From contig CAXTPP010000090.1 of the NCBI GenBank assembly GCA_964246185.1, forward strand, positions 1-15,159: DNA of 15,159 nt. Direction: 5' to 3'. How positions within the stretch are numbered: the first letter of the stretch is position 1; each line of letters opens with the position of its first letter. The translations under genes were made by a program, and so were the position numbers. This document shows, piece after piece, positions 7,749 through 14,819 of this stretch. The DNA comes from LMUY01 sp964246185. GTDB taxonomy: Bacteria; Pseudomonadota; Alphaproteobacteria; Acetobacterales; Acetobacteraceae. Below the pieces are notes generated by a model. That model was given only the letters and a program-made list of their open reading frames with translations. It searched no databases and was not told where the DNA came from.

Positions 7749-9548
7749 ATGCCAGCCGACTACGCCCTGCCCATCGAGGATTATGGCCTGATCGGGGATT
7801 GCAACACAACGGCGCTGGTCGGCCGCAACGGCTCGATCGATTGGCTGTGCCTGCCCCGCTTCGACAGCGCCGCCTGCATGGCCGCCCTGCTCGGATCGCC
7901 TGACAACGGCCGATGGCTGATCGCGCCGACCCATGCCGGCGTCACGACCACGCGCAGCTACCGGGATGGCGGCATCGTGCTCGAGACCGTGTTCACCACC
8001 CCCGGCGGCAGCGTCGCGCTGCTGGATTTCATGGTGCCGGAAGCGAGCAACACCAGCCTGGTCCGCATCGTGGAAGGCCGCTCCGGCACAGTGGACATGC
8101 ACCTGGACCTCGCCTTGCGCTTCGACTACGGCATGTCCGTCCCCTGGGTGACGCGCACCAACCACGGCGGCCTGCTGGGCATCGCCGGCCCGGAGCTGAC
8201 CGTGCTCTACACGCCCGTCGAGCTGGCGGGGAAAGACCTGCGCACGCAGGCCGAGTTCAGCGTGGCAGCCGGGCAGCGCGTCCCGTTCGTGCTGCGCCAC
8301 GCCCCGTCCCACCTGCCCGCCCCGGGACCGCTGGACGCGGAGCAGGCGCTGGCCGACACAGAGCGCTACTGGTCCGAGTGGTCGAAGCGGGGAACCTACA
8401 AAGGCCAGTACGGCAAGGCGGTGCAGACCTCGCTGCTGGTGCTCAAGGCGCTGACCTACCACCCCACCGGCGGCATCGCAGCGGCCGCCACCACGTCGCT
8501 GCCGGAACAGCTCGGCGGGTCGCGCAACTGGGACTACCGCTATTGCTGGCTGCGGGACGCGACGCTGACGCTGTTCTCGCTGATGAACGCCGGCTACTTC
8601 GACGAGGCGGGCGCCTGGCGCGACTGGCTGCACCGCAGCGTCGCCGGCAGCCCGCAGCAGATACAGATCATGTATGGCATCGGCGGCGAGCGCCGCCTGG
8701 CGGAGTGGGAGATCAAGGAGCTGCCCGGCTACCAGGGCGCCGCTCCCGTGCGCATCGGCAACGCCGCCTCCGAGCAGCTGCAGCTCGACGTGTTCGGCGA
8801 GGTGACGGAGGCGCTGCACCAGGCTCGCAACGGCGGCCTCGCCCATGCCCCGGCCAGCTGGGAGTTGCAGAAGGCCATCATCGCCCACCTGGAGACGATC
8901 TGGCAGCAGCCGGACGAAGGCATCTGGGAGACGCGCGGCGGGCGCAAGCACTTCACCTATTCCAAGGTGATGGCATGGGTCGCCTTCGACCGCATGGTCA
9001 AGGACGCCGAGACGCATGGGCTGGAAGGCCCGGTGGAACACTGGAAGGCGGTGCGGGACCAGATTCATGCGACCGTGCTGCAGAACGGCTTCCGTCCCGG
9101 CAAGAACAGCTTCACCCAGCATTTCGAGACCGACGAACTAGATGCCAGCTTGCTGCTCATCCCGCTCGTCGGCTTTCTGTCCCACGACGACCCGCGGGTG
9201 CGCGGAACCACGGCGGCGGTGGAGCGGGAACTGCTGAAGGACGGCTACGTCCTGCGCTACAGCACCCAGGACAGCTCGGACGGATTGCCGCCGGGTGAGG
9301 GGGCGTTCCTCGCCTGCTCGTTCTGGCTCGTGGACAACTGGCACATGCAGGGCCGCAAGGAGGACGCACGGGCATTCTTCGAACGGCTGCTCTCGCTCCG
9401 CAACGACCTCGGCCTGCTCAGCGAGGAGTACGACCCGGCGGCCAAGCGCATGACCGGCAACTTCCCCCAGGCGTTCAGCCACACGGCGCTGATTTCCAGC
9501 GCGATGAACCTGGGGCAGGATGGGCCGGCGCAGGAAAGGCAAGCCTAG
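7749..9548 (+). CDS. Glycoside hydrolase family 15 protein (glucoamylase/trehalase type)
   Basis: A 599-residue protein from the ATG at 7749, chosen because GGGGAA lies six bases upstream and because homologues begin with an LPIEDYGLIGD-like sequence. An in-frame GTG at 7671 would add 26 unlikely residues. The N-terminal beta-sandwich (about 1-200, with GLIGDCNTTALVGRNGSIDW) is followed by an (alpha/alpha)6 barrel with SRNWDYRYCWLRDA (258-271), LSEEYDP (557-563) and GNFPQAFSH (570-578). These are signatures of bacterial GH15 enzymes, which use two glutamates to release glucose or act on trehalose. There is no obvious signal peptide, so it is probably cytoplasmic. The substrate (glucan, trehalose or other) is undecided. 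It is divergent from the helicase across about 190 bases that must hold both promoters, and convergent with prfC. Confidence 0.92.
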   Translation: MPADYALPIEDYGLIGDCNTTALVGRNGSIDWLCLPRFDSAACMAALLGSPDNGRWLIAPTHAGVTTTRSYRDGGIVLETVFTTPGGSVALLDFMVPEASNTSLVRIVEGRSGTVDMHLDLALRFDYGMSVPWVTRTNHGGLLGIAGPELTVLYTPVELAGKDLRTQAEFSVAAGQRVPFVLRHAPSHLPAPGPLDAEQALADTERYWSEWSKRGTYKGQYGKAVQTSLLVLKALTYHPTGGIAAAATTSLPEQLGGSRNWDYRYCWLRDATLTLFSLMNAGYFDEAGAWRDWLHRSVAGSPQQIQIMYGIGGERRLAEWEIKELPGYQGAAPVRIGNAASEQLQLDVFGEVTEALHQARNGGLAHAPASWELQKAIIAHLETIWQQPDEGIWETRGGRKHFTYSKVMAWVAFDRMVKDAETHGLEGPVEHWKAVRDQIHATVLQNGFRPGKNSFTQHFETDELDASLLLIPLVGFLSHDDPRVRGTTAAVERELLKDGYVLRYSTQDSSDGLPPGEGAFLACSFWLVDNWHMQGRKEDARAFFERLLSLRNDLGLLSEEYDPAAKRMTGNFPQAFSHTALISSAMNLGQDGPAQERQA

Positions 9549-9573
9549 GGTGGAGGCTTTGCCCCAAGCCCCA

Positions 9574-9595
9574 GCAAAAGGCGGTCGCCCTTTGC
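9574..9595 (-). terminator. Hairpin between convergent GH15 and prfC genes
   Basis: The arms GCAAAAGGCG and CGCCCTTTGC pair over about 8-10 bp, with one mismatch in + strand RNA that becomes a G-U pair in minus-strand RNA. It lies in the 57-base gap between the two stop codons, where a terminator is expected, and favours the prfC transcript. There is no U-run, so the assignment rests on position and stem. Confidence 0.45.
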
Positions 9596-9605
9596 ACTCT
9601 GTAGG

Positions 9606-11129
9606 TTAAGCGGCGCGGACGTCCTTGATGTCGCGGAACGTCAGGGTTTCGTTCGCATCCGTGATGCGGCGCAGGCTGAACGTGGACGAGGCCAGGAACA
9701 CCGGGTCGCCGTCTACGTCGTCCGCCATGGCGGTGCGCTGCACCTGGCTGAACTTCTCCACCATCGCACGCTCGCCGCTGATCCAACGGGCCAGCGCATA
9801 GGGCACCGCCTCGAACCCGATGCCTACGCCGTACTCGCCCTGCAGCCGGGCGATCAGCACGTCCAGCTGCAGCGTGCCGACCACACCAACGATCGGCGGG
9901 CTGCCGTCCTGCGGGCGGAACAGCTGCACCACGCCCTCCTCCGCCAGCTCCTGCAACGCCTGGCGCAGCTTCTTCGCCTTCATGGCATCGTCCAGCCGCA
10001 CCCGGCGCAGGATTTCCGGCGCGAAATACGGCACGCCCACGAAGTTCAGATCCTCCTCCTCGCTCAGCGTGTCGCCGATGCGCAAGGTGCCGTGGTTCGG
10101 GATGCCCACCACATCCCCGGCGAACGCCTCCTCCGCGATCTGCCGGTCGCGGGCGAAGAAGAACTGCGGCGCGTGCAGCGGGATCAGCTTGCCCGTGCGC
10201 ACCTGGCGCAGCCGCATCCCCCGTTCCAGCCGGCCGGAGCACACCCGGGCGAAGGCGATGCGGTCGCGGTGGTTGGGGTCCATGTTGGCCTGGATCTTGA
10301 ACACCAGGGCGGTCAGCTTGTCCTCGCTGGCCTCCACCGTGCGCGTGTCGGCGGGCTGCGCGCGCGGCGGCGGCCCAAACGCCACCAGGCTGTCCAGCAG
10401 GTCGGTGACGCCGATCTCCTTGATGGCGCTGCCGAAGAACACCGGCGTCAGATGCCCGGCGTTGAACCCGGCCAGTTCGAACTCCGGCAGCGCGGCGCGC
10501 GCCAGGTCGATCTCCTCGGCCATCGTGATCATGCGGTCATCCGATTGGGACAGCGGCGCGATGGTGCGCACCTCCCGCGTGCGCAGATCATAGGTGCCGG
10601 CGAAGGTGGCCGCCCGGCCGATCGGCCAGGTAACGGGCGCGGTGTCCAGCGCCAGCGTGTTGCCGACCTCGTCCAGCAGCTCGAACGGGTCGCGCGCCTC
10701 GCGGTCCATCTTGTTGACGAAGGTGAGGATCGGGATGTCGCGCAGCCGGCAAATCTCGAACAGCTTGCGGGTGCGCGCCTCGATGCCCTTGGCCGCGTCG
10801 ATCACCATGACAGCGGAGTCCACCGCGGTCAGCGTGCGGTAGGTGTCCTCCGAGAAGTCCTCGTGCCCCGGCGTGTCCAGCAGATTGAACACGCAACCGC
10901 CGTATTCGAACGTCATCACCGAAGTGACGACGGAGATGCCGCGCTCGCGCTCGATGCCCATCCAGTCCGACCGGGTGCGCCGCCGCTCCCCCTTGGCCCG
11001 CACGTTGCCGGCGAGCTGGATCGCGCCGCCCGCGCGCAGCAGCCGCTCGGTGAGCGTGGTCTTGCCGGCGTCCGGGTGCGAGATGATGGCGAAGGTGCGG
11101 CGGCGGGCGATTTCTTCGGCTGGGGTCAT
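9606..11129 (-). CDS. prfC: Peptide chain release factor 3
   Basis: A 507-residue translational GTPase that recycles RF1/RF2 from the ribosome after peptide release. G1 SHPDAGKT (17-24) is followed by the effector region SDWMGIERERGISV (54-67), which distinguishes RF3 from EF-G, then G3 DTPGHEDF (85-92) and G4 NKMDRE (139-144). Domain II and the C-terminal RF3 domain follow (QLFRPQDGSPPIVGVVGTLQLDV near 395-420). The length is close to the usual 520-530. The ATG at 11127-11129 has an AGG-containing site upstream. It is a single gene, convergent with the GH15 gene and divergent from the small-gene pair starting at 11349. Nothing in the sequence suggests unusual regulation. Confidence 0.97.
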   Translation of the reverse strand: MTPAEEIARRRTFAIISHPDAGKTTLTERLLRAGGAIQLAGNVRAKGERRRTRSDWMGIERERGISVVTSVMTFEYGGCVFNLLDTPGHEDFSEDTYRTLTAVDSAVMVIDAAKGIEARTRKLFEICRLRDIPILTFVNKMDREARDPFELLDEVGNTLALDTAPVTWPIGRAATFAGTYDLRTREVRTIAPLSQSDDRMITMAEEIDLARAALPEFELAGFNAGHLTPVFFGSAIKEIGVTDLLDSLVAFGPPPRAQPADTRTVEASEDKLTALVFKIQANMDPNHRDRIAFARVCSGRLERGMRLRQVRTGKLIPLHAPQFFFARDRQIAEEAFAGDVVGIPNHGTLRIGDTLSEEEDLNFVGVPYFAPEILRRVRLDDAMKAKKLRQALQELAEEGVVQLFRPQDGSPPIVGVVGTLQLDVLIARLQGEYGVGIGFEAVPYALARWISGERAMVEKFSQVQRTAMADDVDGDPVFLASSTFSLRRITDANETLTFRDIKDVRAA

Positions 11130-11348
11130 GGTTTACCTGAGATGATCATCACGCATAAGCGCCCACCGGGCCACCTAGCAGAAGACGGAGCCGCAGCAAG
11201 CCTGCCGCAAAGCGCGTCCACGGCCGGTGATGTGCTGGCCAGCGTGCACGCGGAGGGAATGTGGAGCACGGCCCTGCTAATACACGCCAGCGCCACAGCC
11301 GCCTGCCAGACCGATTACGTGACGGCCCTTTTGGCCGAAAGGTAGGGT

Positions 11349-11732
11349 ATGGGACTTGAGCTGGATGAGATTGCAACGTCGCCTCGGCAGGGCGGTGGTG
11401 CCCATAGTCGGTCTGTGTGGAAAATCTCGGATGTTTCGTTCGAGTTGGATGAGAGTGGGACTGAGCACCCGATCCTGACAATGATTGCCGTAACCCCCGC
11501 TGGCCGCCTTGCCATCATGGCGCTACCGGAATTGCGGCATCGCAGTTTGGTCCTGCATAGGCTAAATATTCAAGGTGGCTTGGCCAACCTTGTTGGGTCG
11601 GCAAACCTTCGGGTATTGGCTCGAGCCGCTCTTATGGAGTTCGATTTAGATGAGGTTGTCGTTAAGGGAGCAGTTCGAACAACTGGCGCAACGCCCGGCC
11701 GCACCCCGCATCCTATCCGGTTCACCCGTTGA
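11349..11732 (+). CDS. Uncharacterised 127-residue protein
   Basis: Not recognised. The ATG is preceded by AAAGGTAGGG, a strong ribosome-binding site, supporting a real gene. The protein is mixed alpha/beta in character, with no signal peptide or membrane segment. Notable segments are WKISDVSFELDE (about 25-36), HPILTMIAVTPAGRLAIMAL (about 41-60) and a C-terminal FDLDEVVVKGAVRTTGATPG stretch ending in a short basic, proline-rich tail. LELDE, FELDE and FDLDE recur through the sequence. The last 83 bases overlap the next gene in another frame, so the two may be translationally coupled. The 219 bases between it and prfC hold no gene I can support; the promoters of both genes must lie there. Confidence 0.6.
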   Translation: MGLELDEIATSPRQGGGAHSRSVWKISDVSFELDESGTEHPILTMIAVTPAGRLAIMALPELRHRSLVLHRLNIQGGLANLVGSANLRVLARAALMEFDLDEVVVKGAVRTTGATPGRTPHPIRFTR

Positions 11733-11964
11733 GATTGAGCTACAGGTGCCTCGCGGCGTGCGGATGAAACGCCCGATCGACACAATCAAGGCTCTACGGG
11801 ATTGCGGCCTGACGCTTCTTGAAGCCAAGCTCGCGTATGAAACACTGCTTGAGCAATGCGAACTCCGGCTTCACTTGCCCGGCGTAAGCGACGTTGCTGG
11901 GCTACAGGCGTTTCTTGCGGAGTGCGGCATTGCGTCCCACGAGGTTCAGCACGCCCTGGGTTAG
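11650..11964 (+). CDS. Small protein resembling the L7/L12 C-terminal domain
   Basis: A 104-residue frame starting at ATG 11650 with GGAG about nine bases upstream. The second half, from about residue 43 (IDTIKALRDCGLTLLEAK, then LPGVSDVAGLQAFLAECGI), follows the pattern of the ribosomal protein L7/L12 C-terminal domain: V/I-I-K-x-(V/L)-R-x-x-x-G-L-x-L-x-E-A-K, then a helix ending in GA/GI. L7/L12 itself is a stalk protein; isolated copies of this fold occur in uncharacterised proteins, so a ribosomal role is not implied. It overlaps the preceding gene by 83 bases. An internal ATG at 11764 would remove nearly all the overlap, leaving only the L7/L12-like part. Its last codons form one arm of the terminator-like hairpin shared with rpsD. 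The similarity is judged by eye. Confidence 0.55.
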   Translation: MRLSLREQFEQLAQRPAAPRILSGSPVEIELQVPRGVRMKRPIDTIKALRDCGLTLLEAKLAYETLLEQCELRLHLPGVSDVAGLQAFLAECGIASHEVQHALG

Positions 11965-11978
11965 TGCCGGGCGTGCTG
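11947..11978. terminator. Perfect 10-bp hairpin between convergent small gene and rpsD
   Basis: CAGCACGCCC (11947-11956) and GGGCGTGCTG (11969-11978) form a perfect 10-bp stem with a 12-base loop, between the stop of the L7/L12-like gene (11962-11964) and the rpsD stop (11988). The left arm encodes the last residues of the small gene. Neither strand has a long U-run, but the position fits a bidirectional terminator. Confidence 0.6.
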
Positions 11979-11987
11979 GCGCTTGGA

Positions 11988-12605
11988 TCAGCGCGAGTAG
12001 AACTCCACCACCAAATTCGGCTCCATCTGCACCGGATACGGCACGTCCGTCAGCTTCGGCGCACGGTTGAACTTGCCCTTCATCGCCCGGTGGTCCACGT
12101 CCATGTACTCCGGCACGTCCCGCTCAATGCTCTGCGTGCTGTCCAGCAGCACGGCAAGCTGCTTGGACTTCTCGCGCACCTCGATTTCGTCACCGTCCTT
12201 GACCAGGAAGGAGGGGATGTTCACTCGCTTGCCGTTGATCAGGATATGGCCGTGATTGACGAACTGCCGCGCCGCGAACGGCGTAATGGCGAACTTCAAC
12301 CGGTATATTACCGCGTCCAGCCGGCGCTCCAGCAGCTCGATCAGGTTCTCCGACGTGTCGCCCTTGCGGCGCACCGCCTCGTCGTAGTACTTGCGGAACT
12401 GCTTCTCGCCGATGTTGCCGTAATAGCCTTTCAACTTCTGTTTTGCCATCAGCTGGATGCCGAAATCGGTCGGCTTCTGCTTGCGGCGCTGGCCGTGCTG
12501 GCCGGGGCCGTAATCGTGCTTGTTGATCGGCGACTTCGCCCGTCCCCACAGGTTGACGCCCAGGCGGCGGTTGATCTTATACTTGGATTCAGTACGCTTA
12601 GTCAT
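11988..12605 (-). CDS. rpsD: 30S ribosomal protein S4
   Basis: A 205-residue primary rRNA-binding protein that nucleates small-subunit assembly on 16S rRNA. The N-terminal domain has KYKINRRLGVNLWGR and the GQHGQRR segment typical of alphaproteobacterial S4. The S4 RNA-binding domain (about 94-155) contains RRLDAVIYRLKFA, FVNHGHILINGKRVNIPSF and VKDGDEIEVRE. The C-terminus ends PNLVVEFYSR as in the family. The N-terminus lacks the zinc-binding cysteines found in some S4 forms. The ATG at 12603-12605 follows a weak GGATGG site. It stands alone here rather than in a ribosomal protein operon, which is normal for alphaproteobacteria. It is convergent with the small-gene pair. Confidence 0.98.
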   Translation of the reverse strand: MTKRTESKYKINRRLGVNLWGRAKSPINKHDYGPGQHGQRRKQKPTDFGIQLMAKQKLKGYYGNIGEKQFRKYYDEAVRRKGDTSENLIELLERRLDAVIYRLKFAITPFAARQFVNHGHILINGKRVNIPSFLVKDGDEIEVREKSKQLAVLLDSTQSIERDVPEYMDVDHRAMKGKFNRAPKLTDVPYPVQMEPNLVVEFYSR

Positions 12606-12656
12606 GAGCCATCCATTCTATGTCGCCCGATTTTGGAGCGTTGTTGCACCGGTAGT

Positions 12657-12685
12657 CCGAAATAGCTTTCGGCGGGCGCAAGCCC
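12657..12685 (-). promoter_or_regulatory. Two tandem hairpins in the rpsD leader
   Basis: CCGAAA-TAGC-TTTCGG (12657-12672) and GGGC-GCAA-GCCC (12674-12685) are perfect short stems with four-base loops, one base apart. They lie about 50-80 bases upstream of the rpsD start, inside the presumed 5' leader. They could be regulatory or stabilising; this is inference from structure and position only. Confidence 0.35.
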
Positions 12686-12732
12686 ATCCTTCGTCAAAGA
12701 CGGGGCCTGTCCACGTTCCCAGCAGTGGTCGC

Positions 12733-12761
12733 CGGTTACGCCGCCGTCCCTTCCTTGTCAA
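12733..12761 (-). promoter_or_regulatory. Candidate rpsD promoter
   Basis: On the minus strand TTGACA (12761-12756) is followed by 17 bases and TAACCG (12738-12733). The -35 is consensus, the -10 weak. It lies about 130 bases upstream of the rpsD ATG, so the leader would include both short hairpins. Confidence 0.35.
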
Positions 12762-12791
12762 ACCGGCCTCTCATCGGGGTAGTGGGTCAGT

Positions 12792-12820
12792 TTGAAACTT
12801 ACGGAATGATTTCCTAGCCC
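12792..12820 (+). promoter_or_regulatory. Candidate promoter of the 74-residue gene
   Basis: TTGAAA (12792-12797), a 17-base spacer and TAGCCC (12815-12820) lie about 43 bases before the start at 12863. The -10 is a poor match and no alternative is better. Confidence 0.25.
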
Positions 12821-12862
12821 TTCGCGCTACACGCTAGGGCGTTAGGGTGCTAGCATCCACCC

Positions 12863-13087
12863 ATGGCAATGAAGCGCACTCCCCGCCCCCGCGATCCTGT
12901 CCAGCTTGGTAAGCTCATGGCGGATACAGTGACTGGTCAAGTGCTGGACACAGTTGAGGATGCCGCAGGCGCTCGTGCGCGTTCTGCTGGGACCAGGAGT
13001 GGGCCTGCAAGGGCGGCAACCCTGACACCAGAGCAGCGGTCTGAAATTGCCCGCGCTGGCGCTGCGGCACGGTGGAAAAAGAGCTAG
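12863..13087 (+). CDS. Small basic protein with LTPEQRSEIARxAAxARW tail
   Basis: A 74-residue basic protein. The N-terminus RPRDPVQLGKLMADTVTGQV and the C-terminal GPARAATLTPEQRSEIARAG followed by AAARWKK match a widespread class of small, uncharacterised bacterial proteins. Homologues usually have a Gly/Lys-rich GGLKGGKARA linker before the LTPEQR tail; here the linker is RSAGTRSGPARA. Function is unknown; nucleic-acid binding is often guessed from charge. There is no clear Shine-Dalgarno before the ATG at 12863, and a second ATG two codons later is possible. Its TAG stop (13085-13087) is part of a CTAG where a MITE has inserted. Without the MITE, its stop and that of the opposing minus-strand gene would share the same CTAG. 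Confidence 0.75.
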   Translation: MAMKRTPRPRDPVQLGKLMADTVTGQVLDTVEDAAGARARSAGTRSGPARAATLTPEQRSEIARAGAAARWKKS

Positions 13088-13191
13088 TGCTCTGACGCAT
13101 TGTGAGGGTTCAGTATGTGTCAGAGCACCAGCTTGATTTGATGGGCCGATTCAGCCAACGCGCTGAGGTGCGCGTTGGCATCGGACCACTA
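13085..13191 (+). mobile_element. MITE copy 1 (103 bp plus flanking TA)
   Basis: The 103-bp sequence at 13087-13189 is repeated in reverse complement at 14821-14923 with 7 differences (about 93% identity). It is bounded by CTAG on both sides (13084-13087 and 13189-13192), giving a duplicated TA. Its ends are imperfect inverted repeats: GTGCTCTGACGC against GTGGTCCGATGC. Inside are two stable hairpins: GCTCTGAC/GTCAGAGC near the left end (extending to 12 bp with a G-T pair), and GCCAACGCG/CGCGTTGGC near the right, extended by CCGAT/ATCGG. It has no coding capacity. Duplication of TA within CTAG is the known habit of IS630 (Tc1/mariner-like), so it is probably a non-autonomous IS630-type passenger. 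No transposase of that family is in the window. Confidence 0.8.
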
Positions 13192-13658
13192 GGCTGCCTT
13201 CTTTCCCCAGTAGCGACGTTCATCAACGTCATCCCTAAAATCAAGCGCCATCTGAATGGTGGGCTGGTCGGCATTCATCGAGTTGCAAGCCTCAACGTCA
13301 ACCGCAAGCTGTACACAGTCGCCGACAATCTGCCCGCGCCTCTGAATAAATGTCTTCTGCATATGGTCACGAGGAGCATCCTTCATCATTGCCCAAAAAG
13401 TGCAATGGACACCACCTTTCGTGACGCGAACAGCGTGGTTAACGCGATAGCGCCGGCCTTCGCTGTCCGTGGTATATTCCTCACGCAAAGCTGCCGACAT
13501 GTCCTCCACAAGTTTAGCCAGGGGGGCAGCCTCAGGCGGCACAATCATTCCATGCGTTCACCCCATTGAACGGCAGTCCGTAGCGTTGCGGGTTCGACCC
13601 CATGCTGCCTTCTGTAGGTGCGCCAAATATGCTGTAATTGCTCGCTATACGTTGCCAT
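13189..13658 (-). pseudogene. Third gene of the toxin-antitoxin locus, frameshifted (about 156 residues)
   Basis: Two frames join into one protein. Bases 13658-13545 encode 37 residues beginning MATYSEQLQHIWRTYRRQHG and running through PATLRTAVQWGERME. Bases 13548-13189 encode MIVPPEAAPLAKLVEDMSAA, LREEYTTDSEGRRYRVNHAV, HCTFWAMMKDAPRDHMQKTF and IQRRGQIVGDCVQLAVDVEA, ending DFRDDVDERRYWGKKAA. Together they resemble one conserved uncharacterised protein of about 156 residues. A single-base loss at about 13546-13549 separates the halves. The junction forms ATGA, so re-initiation could yield the larger half. The first ATG lies 12 bases past the antitoxin stop, with GAGG between, indicating an operon. 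Function is unknown. The TAG stop lies in the CTAG target of MITE copy 1 and was not altered by it. Confidence 0.7.
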
Positions 13659-13670
13659 TTCAATACTACC

Positions 13671-14806
13671 TCACAAAGACACGGGGGCAGGAACGCCCCA
13701 ACCATCAACAGTGCAATTATCAGCAACAAACTGTCTGACCTTGACTTTGTATCTGGCCAGCCAGTCATACCGACCCATTCGCCTCTGTAGCTGTCCAACT
13801 ACTATGCCAGGATGCCTTTGCACGCGCGCAGCAAATCCAAGTGTGTCACGCTCCGAAATGAAAGGAGCCTTGCGAGCATAAAACGACTCCATATCAGTTG
13901 CAGGGACACAAAAATCGGCTGCGGCAGCGTTGGCCTGGCGCTCTTCGGCAGATATCTCGGTTTCTCCTGCCCCGCTACCTTCGGGATCGACGTCAACCTT
14001 ATCAGCGCTCAGCTCGCCGCGTCCATCCTTCTGCAACACGTGTTCTAACTCATGTCGAAGCACAAACCAGAAGTTGTCGATTCGATCCTGGCGCACCGTC
14101 ATTCCAAACACAGGTGAGGCGTTGTCTTGCCAAAAGCAAACGCCATCAATACTTGCTCTTGGCAATGTTTCGACAATCAGGAACCGGATACCGCACTGGG
14201 CCAATCCTCGCGGCACATGGCACACTTCTTCGGGGTCAGTCATATATCGAGGAAATTTTACGATAAAAGCACGCAGTTTTGTTTCGGAGTAAGCAGGAAG
14301 GATGATCTCTGCTGCTATCTGACGGACCCGAAAAGCCATGCCAACTGTGCGGGCGTGGTTTCAGCATAGTCCGCTTTCTTTGCTGCATGAGCAAGATACG
14401 GTATCTTCTCAAGATTGTTCTTGCAAAAAAATCGCATCATCTGAGCCTCTAGAAGGCCCGCATCCGTATTCTCAAGCCAGCCGCGCTTTATCATCTCCCG
14501 AACAGGGAAAGCGTTTTGCAGCATTGCTCGGCGTGCTATGCCGGGATCGGGTTCTCTTGCGTTCGCCATCTCATAAGCCTGTTGCAGGTTTGCGAAGTAC
14601 TCAGCCGAAACATCAAATGCCTTACCCAAGGCTCCGGCCATTTCGGGGCTAATGCCACGCTTCCCAGCGACGATCACGTTCACGGCCTGCTCGGGCACGC
14701 CAAGGATGTAGGACAGGTCTCGTTGTGACTATTCCCTTGCTTCTAATTCCTCTCGAATGAACTCCCCAGGATGGGGAATGTCGGTTAGACGAGATGCGAT
14801 ATTCAT
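13671..14806 (-). pseudogene. HigA-type antitoxin fused to ImmA/IrrE domain, disrupted
   Basis: Read continuously, this is a protein of about 378 residues. The N-terminus MNIASRLTDIPHPGEFIREE is followed by an XRE helix-turn-helix (SQRDLSYILGVPEQAVNVIV) like HigA antitoxins. The C-terminal half carries LRHELEH, the HExxH zinc site of ImmA/IrrE (COG2856) metallopeptidases. Long antitoxins of this design pair with HigB/RelE-like toxins. Two lesions are visible. A TAG at 14729-14731 (codon 26) sits where homologues have Trp (AREWSQRDL; TGG to TAG). One base is lost near 14329, moving the frame from AQLAWLF to RVRQIAAE. The second half could restart at ATG 14337-14339, giving a 222-residue ImmA-like protein. 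Base composition is visibly less GC-rich than the core. Confidence 0.85.
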
Positions 14807-14810
14807 TCTG

Positions 14811-14819
14811 CCCCCTCCT
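14811..14819 (-). promoter_or_regulatory. Ribosome-binding site of the antitoxin gene
   Basis: AGGAGGGGG ends five bases before the ATG at 14804-14806. It fixes the antitoxin start despite the early stop codon. Its first base belongs to the CTAG at the inner edge of MITE copy 2, so the insertion left this site intact. Confidence 0.7.

Noticed and set aside
7713..9122. Long open frame (about 469 residues) on the minus strand opposite the GH15 gene
   Set aside because: Shadow of the GH15 gene; its composition is typical of antisense frames, and the GH15 motifs on the + strand are unambiguous.
7913..9298. Open + strand frame of about 461 residues overlapping the GH15 gene
   Set aside because: Arg/Ala/Pro-rich translation of the wrong frame within a well-supported gene.
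10092..11345. Long open frame (about 417 residues) on the + strand opposite prfC
   Set aside because: It is antisense to a clear prfC, has low-complexity His/Arg/Gly-rich composition typical of shadow frames in GC-rich DNA, and shows no recognisable motif.
11130..11348. Possible small RNA or gene between prfC and the small-gene pair
   Set aside because: No convincing frame, tRNA-like fold or promoter-terminator pair was seen; only weak short hairpins.
12814..12860. Cluster of CTAG and GCTAG repeats before the 74-residue gene as another MITE fragment
   Set aside because: Apart from CTAG itself there is no similarity to the 103-bp element.
13088..13194. tRNA, riboswitch or CRISPR repeat as an explanation of the structured repeat
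   Set aside because: No anticodon arm or acceptor pattern, only two inverted copies, and TA/CTAG flanks with terminal repeats fit a MITE better.
13532..13798. 88-residue minus-strand frame with a hydrophobic segment
   Set aside because: It overlaps the end of the antitoxin and the start of the third gene in another frame. Those two have coherent family-like sequences; this one does not.
14315..14340. Programmed -1 frameshift joining the antitoxin halves
   Set aside because: The site reads CTT-TTC-GGG with no proper X-XXY-YYZ heptamer, and the same gene already has a nonsense codon, so simple decay is more likely.
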